DNA from: JAVVEH01 sp032251435
GTDB lineage: Bacteria; Verrucomicrobiota; Lentisphaeria; Oligosphaerales; MVZH01
Direction: 5' to 3'
NCBI GenBank assembly: GCA_032251435.1
Contig: JAVVEH010000023.1
Span: forward strand, 10,127 to 74,126
DNA length: 64,000 nt
Positions within the stretch are counted from its first letter, which is position 1. Each line of letters opens with the position of its first letter. Below, piece after piece: positions 8,466 through 17,068 of the stretch. The notes below the pieces were generated by a model. It searched no databases, was not told the origin of the DNA, and worked only from the letters and a program-made list of their open reading frames with translations. The translations under genes and the position numbers were made by a program.

Positions 8466-9929
8466 TCAAGCCACCTCGTGGACAGGGGTGTCCTGGTATT
8501 TTTCCTGCAGCCGGTGAAGTTCGACCTTTAACTCGGCGACAACATCGGCATAGGCGGGATCATGATAGACACTGTTCATTTCCGCGGGATCTTTTTTCAA
8601 GTCAAACAGCTCCCACTCCGGCGCGCCGTCGATGGCGGACGGTAAATCGCTCGTGTCGCCCGCGCAGAGCCCCCGGTCGGCGCCTTTCTGTCCGCAGCCG
8701 TCGTAGTAGTAGTAGATCAGCTTATAGTGTTTGGTGCGGACACCGTAATGGGCGGCCACATTGTGGTCGGACGCGTTCATCCAGTAGCGGTAATACATCG
8801 ATGTCTGCCAGTCGTCCGGGGTCGTTCCCCGTAGCAACGGCCGGAAACTGACTCCCTGGAAGAATTCAGGGATATCAACGCCGGCGTAATCCAGGAACGT
8901 GGGCGCGAAGTCCACATTGGTGATGATATCGGTGTTGACACCGCCGGCGGGGATTTCTTTGGGATAGCGGATGATGAACGGCATGCGCAGGCTTTCCTCG
9001 TACATGAACCGTTTGTCGTACCAGCCGTGGTCGCCAAGAAAGAATCCCTGGTCGGAGGTGTACATGATGATGGTGTTTTCCGCCAGATCATTCTCTTCCA
9101 GATAATCCAGCAGGCGGCCGACGTTATCATCAACAGAAGCGATCACCCGCAAGTAGTCCTTGATATAGAATTGATACGCCCATTTCCGCAGGGCGTGTCC
9201 CTTGAGGCCTTCGGGGAAGGGCCGTTTGACATCGCTCTCGAACATGTGCTCACCCACCCGCATCGCGGCGATTTTGGCGGCGTTCGCGCGGTTTTCGTAG
9301 TCATCGTAGAGAGTTTCGGGTTCCGGAATATCCACGTCATCATACATATGGGCGTGTTTTTCATCCGGTTTCCAGGGACGGTGGGGTGCCTTGTGGTGAC
9401 ACATCAGCATGAATGGACGCTCTTTGTCCCGCCGGTCGATCCAGTCAAGGCACATGTCTGTGATAATGTCTGTGGCGTATCCTTTAACCACCCGTTTTTC
9501 GCCGCCGGCGGGGCCTTTGAAAATAAATTCCGGATTATGATAGAGGCCCTGCCCTGGAACGACCGCCCAGTCGTCGAAGCCCGTGGGACAGTGATCCGGC
9601 CCCATGCCCAGATGCCACTTGCCGTAGATGGCGGTTTGGTAGCCGTTTTCCCGCAGCATCTTCGGGAAGGTCGGCAGGGTGTTGTCCATATGGGTGTCCA
9701 GCGTCGTGACACCATTGATGTGGTTATGGGTGCCGGCCAGGATCACCGCCCGGCTGGGGGTGCAGATCGAGTTTGTGCAGAAACAGTTGTCAAAGCGCAT
9801 GCCCTCATTGGCGATGCGGTCCAAATTCGGGGTCTGATTGATGCGCCCGCTGTAGCAACTCATGGCGTGGGCCGCGTGATCGTCGGACATGATGAAAATA
9901 ATATTCGGCTGGCTGGTTTTGGCTGACAT
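8466..9929 (-). CDS. Formylglycine-dependent sulfatase (S1 family)
   Basis: 487-residue type I sulfatase. The maturation motif CTPSR (Cys56) is followed by the family stretch AVILAGTHNH. Metal ligands are seen in MSDDH (residues 14-18) and TSDQGFFLGDHGWYDKRF, and YGKWHLG and HKAPHRPW are conserved active-site boxes. Unlike most PVC sulfatases it has no signal peptide: the protein starts with MSAKTSQPNIIFIMSDDH. It would therefore be matured and act in the cytoplasm, where the partner glycosidase is also predicted. The formylglycine-generating enzyme is not in this window. First gene of a sulfatase-glycosidase unit; the sulfated substrate cannot be read from sequence. Confidence 0.93.
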   Translation of the reverse strand: MSAKTSQPNIIFIMSDDHAAHAMSCYSGRINQTPNLDRIANEGMRFDNCFCTNSICTPSRAVILAGTHNHINGVTTLDTHMDNTLPTFPKMLRENGYQTAIYGKWHLGMGPDHCPTGFDDWAVVPGQGLYHNPEFIFKGPAGGEKRVVKGYATDIITDMCLDWIDRRDKERPFMLMCHHKAPHRPWKPDEKHAHMYDDVDIPEPETLYDDYENRANAAKIAAMRVGEHMFESDVKRPFPEGLKGHALRKWAYQFYIKDYLRVIASVDDNVGRLLDYLEENDLAENTIIMYTSDQGFFLGDHGWYDKRFMYEESLRMPFIIRYPKEIPAGGVNTDIITNVDFAPTFLDYAGVDIPEFFQGVSFRPLLRGTTPDDWQTSMYYRYWMNASDHNVAAHYGVRTKHYKLIYYYYDGCGQKGADRGLCAGDTSDLPSAIDGAPEWELFDLKKDPAEMNSVYHDPAYADVVAELKVELHRLQEKYQDTPVHEVA

Positions 9930-10083
9930 GGCACACTCTCTTTTTTAATATCACGGAAGCGCCCGGAAACGGCGGTTTCCACTTGTATCACAAAGGGATC
10001 GAATATACCAAGTCTAGCTTTGAATGCCACTTGTTTCGCTCATCAAGTTGACAAGGGCGGTCCGCGGGTTCATGGTATGGGCC

Positions 10084-10120
10084 AGCCTGGATTATTCACG
10101 CGGCGTGAATAAATCAGGCT
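10084..10120. repeat. Palindromic interspersed repeat, copy B
   Basis: Same element as at 4657-4689: AGCCTGGATTATTCACGC, G, then a near-complement ending AATCAGGCT with a small mismatch in the outer arm. It sits between the sulfatase gene (start 9929) and the pseudopilin-like gene (start 10175). The roughly 250-bp gap also holds the promoter regions of both divergent genes; no clear promoter boxes were recognised. Confidence 0.85.
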
Positions 10121-10174
10121 AGAACGTTCCCGCGCGATTTTCTCGCGGATTCAGGAAAAAGAAAGGATCAAAAG

Positions 10175-10771
10175 ATGATTCCCGGTAAACCTGTCCGAAA
10201 CCATTTCACGCTGCCGGAAGCGTTGGTTGTCATCGCGGTTTTAGGCGTTTTGGCGGTGGTTTTTCTGATGCCGATGATGGGCGATCGTCATCGTACCCCT
10301 TACCGCGTAAAATGCATGGCGAATTTGAAAGGCATCGGCCAGGCGGTGGCCCTTTACACCGACTGCGGAGCGACCAATCTGGAGGCCCTGGACGCGGATT
10401 TTTTCGGGGTGCTGCTGGATGCGAATTTACTTGTCGAGGACTTGACGGAGTGTCCGACAAGTTCAATGACGGGCGTGGGCACGGGAGACTATGAGACCGC
10501 GCCCGCCGCGGTGTTGAAGGTCCCGGAGGAGGGCGGAACAGCGCCCCCCGCCTGGCTCGTCCGGGACAGATGGGCGAACGGCCCCAAAGACCCCGGCGGG
10601 GACAACAATGGCCACGGCAAAGGGGAATTCAACTTTCTGATGAACGACATGAATTTTGTCGGCCGCGCCGAGGATTACGCCGCCTTGGAGAAAAAGCGGG
10701 AGGAACTCCGCAAAACAGCCAGCCAGTCAGTCACCCCCGTCACCGACCCGCTGTCTTCCAACAAACCTTGA
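10175..10771 (+). CDS. Pseudopilin-like protein with degenerate prepilin motif
   Basis: 198 residues. The N terminus HFTLPEALVVIAVLGVLAVV resembles the type III prepilin signal (normally GFTLIELLVVI), with Glu at the +5-like position and one membrane helix (about residues 12-32). The Gly before the cleavage site is replaced by His. The following CMANLKGIGQAVALY matches the DUF1559/PulG-like segment frequent in PVC pseudopilins. The C-terminal third is charged and low in complexity. Without the Gly, cleavage by prepilin peptidase is doubtful, so it may stay a plain membrane protein. An AAAGGA ribosome site lies just upstream. marC starts eight bases after its stop. Confidence 0.75.
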   Translation: MIPGKPVRNHFTLPEALVVIAVLGVLAVVFLMPMMGDRHRTPYRVKCMANLKGIGQAVALYTDCGATNLEALDADFFGVLLDANLLVEDLTECPTSSMTGVGTGDYETAPAAVLKVPEEGGTAPPAWLVRDRWANGPKDPGGDNNGHGKGEFNFLMNDMNFVGRAEDYAALEKKREELRKTASQSVTPVTDPLSSNKP

Positions 10772-10778
10772 ACGTGAT

Positions 10779-11390
10779 ATGAACGACCTATTAAAATCTT
10801 CGCTGTTGCTCTTGGTGCTTCTCAATCCGTTTTTACTGATTGTCTATTTGACTGATGTCGTTGAGAAACTTGATTCACAGACCTTTGCCCGTGTGCTGAT
10901 CCGGGCGGGGCTGGTGGCGTCGGTGGTCTTTTGTTTTTTCGCCATTCTCGGGGATGCCGTGTTTTCAAAGGTCATCCACGCGGAGTTCGCGTCCTTCCAA
11001 ATTTTTGGCGGGATTGTCTTTTTATTGATTGGCCTTCAATTTGTGTTCAAGGGGCCCCAGGCTTTAGAGGTTTTGCGGGGAGAGTCTCAGCATTTGACCG
11101 GGGCGATCGCCATGCCCATTCTCATTGGTCCCGGCAGTATCAGCGCCAGTGTGATTATCGGAAAAAGGCATACCTCATGGCAGGCTTGCCTGGCGGTTTT
11201 AGGCGCGGTCGTGGTTTCCACCGTGGTCATGATCCTGTTAAAAAAGGTTCATGATGTTGTCCGGCCCAAACGGGAGCCGTTGATTCAAAAATATATTGAG
11301 ATCACCGGTCGAGTCACGGCTTTATTTGTGGGCACCATTTCAATCGACATGATTATGCGCGGAGTCCGCTCTTGGGTTGACAAGTTTTAA
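10779..11390 (+). CDS. marC: MarC family integral membrane protein
   Basis: 203-residue membrane protein with about six membrane segments. The typical MarC features are LLVLLNPFLLIVYL at the start, AGLVASVVFCFFAILGD, and AIAMPILIGPGSISASVIIG in the second half. The cellular role of MarC/YhgN proteins is unresolved; the early link to multiple antibiotic resistance was not upheld. The ATG at 10779 sits eight bases after the pseudopilin stop, so they are probably cotranscribed. A longer frame starting inside the upstream gene is an artefact. Confidence 0.88.
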   Translation: MNDLLKSSLLLLVLLNPFLLIVYLTDVVEKLDSQTFARVLIRAGLVASVVFCFFAILGDAVFSKVIHAEFASFQIFGGIVFLLIGLQFVFKGPQALEVLRGESQHLTGAIAMPILIGPGSISASVIIGKRHTSWQACLAVLGAVVVSTVVMILLKKVHDVVRPKREPLIQKYIEITGRVTALFVGTISIDMIMRGVRSWVDKF

Positions 11391-11398
11391 CCGCCGCC

Positions 11399-11746
11399 CT
11401 ATTTTCCCGTTTCAAACAATTTGAGATACACGGCCAGCACCCGGGCGCCGTCCTTGTCCAGATTCTCAAATTTCACTCCGGTCGTGAACAACCCGTCGCC
11501 CGATCGCTTGCAGTGGCGGACCTCGCCGACCACATCGACCTCTTCCTCTTCCAGGCCGATGCTTACGGAAAGCTCCTGACCGGGCTCAAAAGACGTGTTT
11601 GTTTCCAGCAACAACCCCCCTTCGCTGACATTCAGCGTCCGCGCCATGCCGTCACCCAATTGCCCGTCTCGGGCGTCCAGCACTTTGTAATGCAGAAGAT
11701 GTTTACTGTCAAACCGTTCACTTCGCCGTTTTTCCTGGTCAGTCAT
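11399..11746 (-). CDS. PilZ domain protein, probable c-di-GMP receptor
   Basis: 115-residue protein consisting of one PilZ domain. The ligand motifs are RRSER at residues 7-11 (RxxxR) and NVSEGG at 39-44 (D/NxSxxG), both needed for c-di-GMP binding. A strong GGAGGTGATAAA ribosome site precedes ATG 11746 and rules out the longer frame to 11890. Given the pilus genes 10-25 kb away it could link c-di-GMP to motility or surface polysaccharide, but nothing in the sequence shows a partner. Confidence 0.88.
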   Translation of the reverse strand: MTDQEKRRSERFDSKHLLHYKVLDARDGQLGDGMARTLNVSEGGLLLETNTSFEPGQELSVSIGLEEEEVDVVGEVRHCKRSGDGLFTTGVKFENLDKDGARVLAVYLKLFETGK

Positions 11747-12224
11747 TTTATCACCTCCGAGGCGTTTATCGCCCAAATCTTCATGTGTCGCGCCGCCACT
11801 CACCCACCGCCAAGGCATGACACCAACCCGTCTTTGACGGTTTTCAGTCATTGCCCTTTGGGAGCTAGAAAAACCACAGCATCCAAACATGTCGGCTGAA
11901 TGGTGTCAGGGATTCAGTGGCTCGGATGTCTTTAACATAGTTAATCAAACCGTAATCTTTTTTTTCGGAAAATCCACCAGTCAACGATGGCGAATCAGAT
12001 GAAAAGTTGAAGGATGAAGGCTGAGGGAGGAAAAATGAAAGCGGAAGGTATTCCAACATCCGACACGGAATATCCAATCATCAAGGAAAAAACGCCGGTC
12101 GCGGTGGTGCCGCTCTTAACGTGGACATTGAGAGAATGTCGCCGGTCCCCGCTTGAACGGGATCACTGCTGATCCAGTCGGTCCGGCTCTCCACCTTCGG
12201 TGGTCCGTGTTCGTCTATTCCTCG
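11747..12224. other. Gene-free stretch
   Basis: About 480 bp upstream of the PilZ gene and beyond the end of dinB. It contains AG-rich quasi-repetitive sequence around 12000-12050 and no frame with coding character. The promoter of the PilZ gene should lie in its left part. The stretch nearest dinB runs into the TCACGCT-type array. Confidence 0.6.
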
Positions 12225-12264
12225 GTCACGCTTCACGCTTCACGTTGCCACTGGTCACTGACCG
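12225..12264. repeat. Short TCACGCT-type array at the 3' end of dinB
   Basis: Two to three copies of the heptamer TCACGCT followed by the shared block TTGCCACTGGTCACTG. The same combination, in the same orientation, recurs at 47586-47641. Read on the coding strand of dinB the array is CGTGAAGCGTGA and supplies the dinB stop codon and the last residues. Confidence 0.75.
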
Positions 12265-13452
12265 CTGATTAGCGGGCATGCCTTTTGAGATAATCCCCTG
12301 GCCAAATTTGTTTCTCAGTTCATTGACCGCGTCCCGTAATGGATCCGGAAGGGATCGGCGCGCCGTCTTGGCGGCCGTCGGCGTGAACAAATCCGGCTGC
12401 CGGGTTGTCTCGTTGACATCCATCAGCCCGCTCGCTCCGAAGCCAATCAGGCGGACGGGCTCTTCCATCGGCAACGCGTCAAAAAGGGTTCCGGCGGGTT
12501 TTGCCAACTCCGCGTCCTGGCAGACGGGCGTGTCAAAACTCCGCTGCCGGGTAATCGTGCGGAAATCACTGAACCGGACTTTGATATAAATGGTCGCGGC
12601 TGTTTTTTGGGCGGCCCGGAGGCGGGATCCGACTTTGCGGACGAGATACATTAAAATCTCACGCGTTTCGCGGGGATCGGCGCAATCCATGGCGAATGTT
12701 TCCTCATTGGAAATGCTCTTTTCCTCGTGCTCTGTTTCAACCCGGCGCGGGTCGACACCGTGAGCGAGATTCCACAGGTGATCGGCGAAGGTTTTACTGA
12801 ACAGCCGCTGAAGATAAGTCTCACCCATGTGCTGAATGTCACCGATGGTACTGAGATTCGCGTCTTTCAGGCGCTGGGCGGTGACTTTCCCGACTCCCCA
12901 TATTTTGGTGACCGGGAAGGGTGCCAGAAAGGCGGTGATGGCATCCGGCTCCCACGGCGTGATTGTGAGCCCGTCCGGCTTGTCCAAGTCACTGGCCAGT
13001 TTGGCGAGAAATTTATTGGGAGCGACACCGATTGAAGCCGTCAGTCCCAGTTCTTTTTGAATTTTATCTTTGAGCCATTGGGCGGGGCGCCGGATGACAG
13101 TATCGGGCTTGACCCGGTCGGAAACATCTAGAAACGCCTCGTCAATGGAAAGCTTTTCCAGTTTTGGCGTGACTTCCCGGAAAATGTCCATGAGCTGGCG
13201 GCTCACCGCGGCGTAATGATCCATCCGGGGACGGATGAACACGGCTTCCGGGCAGCGGGCGTAGGCGGTGCGGGACGGCATGGCGGAACGCACACCGTAG
13301 CGCCGGGCCTCGTAAGAACAGGTGCACACCACCCCGCGTTTGTCGGGAGGGCTGCCGACGATGACCGGCAACCCCCGCAACGCGGGATTGTCGCGCTGCT
13401 CAATAGCCGCGTAAAACGCGTCCATGTCGATGTGAAAAATCGTCGGTCTCAA
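12226..13452 (-). CDS. dinB: DNA polymerase IV (Y family)
   Basis: 408-residue translesion polymerase. Catalytic carboxylates are seen in FHIDMDAFYAAIE (Asp9) and SIDEAFLDVS (Asp104, Glu105); the fingers motif YEARRYGVRSAM and the thumb helix-hairpin-helix WGVGKVTAQRL are intact. QPDLF near residue 360 is a good beta-clamp-binding motif. Start is TTG 13452, overlapping the xerD stop (TTGA); no later start would keep the catalytic Asp. The last residues (NVKREA) and the TGA come from a TCACGCT-type repeat, so the original C terminus may have been altered. Cotranscribed with xerD and the GreA-like gene. Confidence 0.92.
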   Translation of the reverse strand: MRPTIFHIDMDAFYAAIEQRDNPALRGLPVIVGSPPDKRGVVCTCSYEARRYGVRSAMPSRTAYARCPEAVFIRPRMDHYAAVSRQLMDIFREVTPKLEKLSIDEAFLDVSDRVKPDTVIRRPAQWLKDKIQKELGLTASIGVAPNKFLAKLASDLDKPDGLTITPWEPDAITAFLAPFPVTKIWGVGKVTAQRLKDANLSTIGDIQHMGETYLQRLFSKTFADHLWNLAHGVDPRRVETEHEEKSISNEETFAMDCADPRETREILMYLVRKVGSRLRAAQKTAATIYIKVRFSDFRTITRQRSFDTPVCQDAELAKPAGTLFDALPMEEPVRLIGFGASGLMDVNETTRQPDLFTPTAAKTARRSLPDPLRDAVNELRNKFGQGIISKGMPANQRSVTSGNVKREA

Positions 13453-14339
13453 CTTCGGGGATGGAATTGTTTGTGAATGTTAAGCAGATGGCTTTGATTG
13501 ACATGCGTGTAAATTTGTGTCGTGGAGATGTCCGCATGCCCAAGCATTTCTTGAATGACGCGCAGATCGGCGCCGCCCTCGAGCAGATGTGAGGCGAAGG
13601 AATGACGCAACATGTGGGGGTAAACATTTTTAACGACTCCGGCTCGCAAAGCGGTCTCTTTGATGATGCTCCATACCCGGGCGCGGGTGAGGGGGCGGCC
13701 CCGAACCGACAGCAGAAGCGTCACGCCTTTACCCGTTATGTCCAGTTCAGCCCGCGCCCCTTCCACGTAGGCTCTCACGGCCCGGCGGGCGGGGCGGCCG
13801 ACAGGAACGACGCGCTCTTTGTCCCCTTTGCCAATGACTCTGACGATGCCTTCATCGGGCCGGAATTGATCCATTCGCAGGGTCACCAACTCGCTCACCC
13901 GGATGCCTGTGGCGTACAGCACTTCCACGATCACCCGGTTGCGCCGGGACAGGGTGTCCCGCCCTCCCCACACAGTCAGCAGGCTCTCCACTTCGCCCCG
14001 GGTCAGGAAGTCCGGCAGCAGTGTCCACAACCGCGGCCCCTCAAGAACCGCCGTGACATCCCTGTCGATAACTTTTTCCTGTGTCAGAAACCGGAAAAAT
14101 ATTTTCACGGAGATAAGCCTCCGGGCGAGAGATGACGCTTCCAGTCCGCGGGATTGCTCGTGCTCGAGGTAGTCAAGAATGTCGTCATGACGGACCTTGC
14201 CGGGAACAAAATCCCCGCCCTCCTCCGTGTGAAAATCCAAGAAGGTCCGGACATCATGCGCGTACGCCCGCACCGTGTTCTCGGAGACCATCCGCTCAAG
14301 AGCTAAATGGGTGATGAATTGGTCCAGATAAGGTGTCAA
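13449..14339 (-). CDS. xerD: Tyrosine recombinase XerC/XerD
   Basis: 296 residues, the usual length. The N-terminal core-binding domain (residues 1-90) is followed by the catalytic domain with the full hexad: Arg147 in ATGIRVSE, Lys171 in GKGDKER, His242 and Arg245 in PHMLRHSF, His268 in LGHAD and nucleophile Tyr277 in TQIYTH. It resolves chromosome dimers at dif with a partner recombinase; no second Xer gene or dif-like site was found here. Sequence style (SLARRLISVKIFFRFL) is that of XerD. It abuts the GreA-like gene upstream and overlaps dinB by 4 bp. Confidence 0.92.
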   Translation of the reverse strand: MTPYLDQFITHLALERMVSENTVRAYAHDVRTFLDFHTEEGGDFVPGKVRHDDILDYLEHEQSRGLEASSLARRLISVKIFFRFLTQEKVIDRDVTAVLEGPRLWTLLPDFLTRGEVESLLTVWGGRDTLSRRNRVIVEVLYATGIRVSELVTLRMDQFRPDEGIVRVIGKGDKERVVPVGRPARRAVRAYVEGARAELDITGKGVTLLLSVRGRPLTRARVWSIIKETALRAGVVKNVYPHMLRHSFASHLLEGGADLRVIQEMLGHADISTTQIYTHVNQSHLLNIHKQFHPRS

Positions 14340-16436
14340 TCAGCTTTCGAAGTGATTTAGCCACGTGAGGATATCGTCCGGCAGCGGCGCGATGTTCCGC
14401 ACTTCGGCGACACCGCCGTCCGGCAGGTCCACTTTTTCCCCTTCTTTGGCGGACAACACCGCCGCGCCGAGAGGTGTTTCGTAGGAAAGCAGATTCCGTG
14501 ACGGGTCGCTGTCCCATAGACCCAACAGGCAGTAGGTTGTGGAGGAACCGTCTTCCTGCCGCAGGTCAAACATGGATCCGGGGATGACTTGTTTAGCCTG
14601 GACCGCTGAGAACTCAACGGCGCGAATGTTATCCAATCCCGCTTCCAGTTCATTGCGCCGGGCGGTCAAATACGCCTGTTCGTCTTTCGCGGCTTTAAAC
14701 TCGGCGTTTTCGCGCAGGTCACCGTGTTCCCGCGCCACGGCGATGGCCCGGCTGTTTTCCGGAATTTTCACCTGAATGATTTCCTCGAGTTCAAGCCGCC
14801 GGGTCTCATAGCTGCGGATGGATGTCATCTGCTGGATGGCCTTTTTCTTCACCGGCCCCCCGCGTTTTTCAATGATCGACCGCAATTCTGGAAAACTTCG
14901 GACCAGGCGGACAAGCATGCTTTGGCGTTCCCCGTTATCCAGAACCGCGGAGTGCTCCACAGCCCTGACCAGAGCCCGGGAACTTTCAACCGACCGGCCC
15001 TCAACAAGAAACGTATGAAATTTACTGTCAGTGACAAGGATTTTGCGCAGGTCGCGGTTGGCGCGTAGGAACGATCCTTTGACAGGAACGGCAAGCGCTT
15101 TCATAACCAGGGTGATATCCCGCAGCGCTTTTTTTTCCGGGCAGGTTGACCGCCAGAGCCAAAGAGCCATGTCACATGTCCCGGCCGTCCGTAAGCCATG
15201 CGTCACGGCGTCAATCAAATACTGTTTGTCCAAGCCCAGGTCGCCAATCGCCTGTTCGACCGCTGTCAACAAGCGAAGGGGCAGGCGGACGGCCAATGTG
15301 AAAAAAGTGTCGGGATCCAGCGCGGTGGCGCTGGCCGAGAGCCAGGCGACAACCGCCTTCCCGGACAGCTCATCCGTCAGCCGGATAAATCGTTCCTCAT
15401 CCTTGAAGGCGGCCGCGTCGGCCAAATCGGTCTTAAGCCCTTCCACCAGCCAGGAGGCGTTTGGAGCCAGCGACCAGACACGCACGACAATGTCGCGCAT
15501 CAGCTCGGCTTGATCGGCCTTCGCTGAACACATGGTCAACAAGCGGTTGACGTTGGCGATTTCCGCCTCGCCGAACGGAGCCTCTTTCAGCGCGTTGAGA
15601 ACGCCGACAAGTTCATGGGGGCTGCGGGCGTCAGCCACGGTGCGGGTGGTGTCATCCGTCTTGCCTTTGGCCACGGTCGCCACGGCACCGGCCGCCACGG
15701 CTTTGGCATACACTTTTTCGGTCATGAACGCGGGAACCAGGCACCGTTTGAAAAACCGGCTGTTGCCTTTCGGCGGCACTAACGAGGCGACCAGTTCGGG
15801 GAGTAAATTTGACTTGTCCAGCAGCGCCTTGCCATAATGTCCCGTTAAGATGTTTTCCAGGACGGAGTCACTCTTGACCATTTGAACAGTATCTAAGAAC
15901 ACATCCAGAGGAAGGACCTGGAGGCGGTCAAAGGTCACGCGCACCTCACTGGTCAGCGGGTCCACTTCATCAACAATGCCGGCGCCATAAGCGGCATGGC
16001 AACAGTGTCTTCCCTGTTCAAGAAGTTCAAAGCGGCGCCAGCGGTTATGGATTTGGCGGGTGGAAACGGCGGGGTCATGGACACCAAGCGCGGAAATAAT
16101 GCCCGCCGGGTCCAGGTAATTCGGGAAGGCCGCCCGCGTGCCTGTCGCCAAGGCGTCCCGAAACAACGGGCTGTCATAGCCGCACTGCGCGGTTTGAAGC
16201 AACCACGTGATCACTTCCGGCGTGTCATCGACCGCGCCGATGGTGTCAATAAACACATCACTGCCGTTCATCCACGCTTGCCGGACAGGGCCCGGCCATT
16301 TGGCGAACAGGTTAGGTGTGATCCGCCTGGTGAGCGCGTTCAACTTCGCGAGTTGCCCGGGCGCGTTGTCCGCGGCGGCTAAAAAACACTCTTCAATTTT
16401 TTCAGGTTGCTCAATCAGCTCTTGCCAGTCGCTCAT
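14340..16436 (-). CDS. Oversized GreA/GreB-type transcription elongation factor
   Basis: 698 residues, more than four times normal GreA (about 158). Only the last ~150 residues are Gre-like: a coiled-coil segment with AREHGDLRENAEFKAAKDEQ (about residue 570), whose acidic tip residues enter the RNA polymerase secondary channel, then an FKBP-like C domain containing VIPGSMFDL and ETPLGAAVLSAKEGEKV. The N-terminal ~540 residues are mostly helical, with short repeated helices, and contain a segment YGAGIVDEVDPLTSEVRVTFD that looks like a small beta domain of CarD/Tudor type. The role should be rescue of backtracked polymerase, with the large N-domain adding an unknown contact. ATG 16436 is preferred to TTG 16451; neither has a good ribosome site. 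Confidence 0.8.
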   Translation of the reverse strand: MSDWQELIEQPEKIEECFLAAADNAPGQLAKLNALTRRITPNLFAKWPGPVRQAWMNGSDVFIDTIGAVDDTPEVITWLLQTAQCGYDSPLFRDALATGTRAAFPNYLDPAGIISALGVHDPAVSTRQIHNRWRRFELLEQGRHCCHAAYGAGIVDEVDPLTSEVRVTFDRLQVLPLDVFLDTVQMVKSDSVLENILTGHYGKALLDKSNLLPELVASLVPPKGNSRFFKRCLVPAFMTEKVYAKAVAAGAVATVAKGKTDDTTRTVADARSPHELVGVLNALKEAPFGEAEIANVNRLLTMCSAKADQAELMRDIVVRVWSLAPNASWLVEGLKTDLADAAAFKDEERFIRLTDELSGKAVVAWLSASATALDPDTFFTLAVRLPLRLLTAVEQAIGDLGLDKQYLIDAVTHGLRTAGTCDMALWLWRSTCPEKKALRDITLVMKALAVPVKGSFLRANRDLRKILVTDSKFHTFLVEGRSVESSRALVRAVEHSAVLDNGERQSMLVRLVRSFPELRSIIEKRGGPVKKKAIQQMTSIRSYETRRLELEEIIQVKIPENSRAIAVAREHGDLRENAEFKAAKDEQAYLTARRNELEAGLDNIRAVEFSAVQAKQVIPGSMFDLRQEDGSSTTYCLLGLWDSDPSRNLLSYETPLGAAVLSAKEGEKVDLPDGGVAEVRNIAPLPDDILTWLNHFES

Positions 16437-16517
16437 ATGGGAAATATCCAAAGTTATGTGATGTTAAGTGTTTTTAAGGTTTAATTTCAAGTGTGCTGTG
16501 GGCGGGCCCCGTTTTGA

Positions 16518-17066
16518 TCACCGTCCGAAAGCGGGGGAGCTCTTCCAGTAGGTATAATTAGCCGGGGCCCATTCACACACCAGTTCCGCTTCACGGGAGT
16601 CCCAAGGGCCCTCGACAGTGATTTCACAGGTCTCGTTATCGAAATGGTGAGGGACACGCCAGAGGAAGCGGAAATAGCCATCCAGGCAGACGGCGACCTG
16701 TCGCCCCCCGTACTCGGTGGTGATCGCCAGCCATTTCAGGCGTTGGTGGGGATCGACCGTGAATGTGACGGCGGCCACCTTGCCATCTTTTTTCACGGGT
16801 TCCCCGATAAGAATATGCCGGGAGTCTGACAGTGGCAGGCGCCGGATCAAATAACTTTCGTCATTGTCCAGGCTTCGCACGCGGGTGACAGACAGGTTTT
16901 CACCGTCTTTTTCGCGGGCCTGGAGATGAAAGGATATCACCCAGCGGCTTTCTTTCTCACTCTTAAAAAAACTGAAGGTTTCGCACCCGGTGAGAATGCC
17001 GAGCGCGGCGACCGCGGCAAGGCCCGCGCGCAAGGACCGCGTCAAAGAAGGCTTTTTGAAGCGCAA
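16518..17066 (-). CDS. Hypothetical lipoprotein
   Basis: 182 residues starting at TTG 17066, with a GGAGGGGGT ribosome site close upstream and a start next to the stop of the response-regulator gene. The signal peptide ends in the lipobox LTGC (Cys28), so it is a lipoprotein of the inner or outer membrane. The mature part is a beta-rich domain (YLIRRLPLSDSRHILIG, QVAVCLDGYFRFLW) without recognised family motifs. Cotranscription with the NtrC-type regulator is likely. The ORF extending to 17153 overlaps the upstream gene and is not used. Confidence 0.75.
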   Translation of the reverse strand: MRFKKPSLTRSLRAGLAAVAALGILTGCETFSFFKSEKESRWVISFHLQAREKDGENLSVTRVRSLDNDESYLIRRLPLSDSRHILIGEPVKKDGKVAAVTFTVDPHQRLKWLAITTEYGGRQVAVCLDGYFRFLWRVPHHFDNETCEITVEGPWDSREAELVCEWAPANYTYWKSSPAFGR

Positions 17067-17068
17067 GA

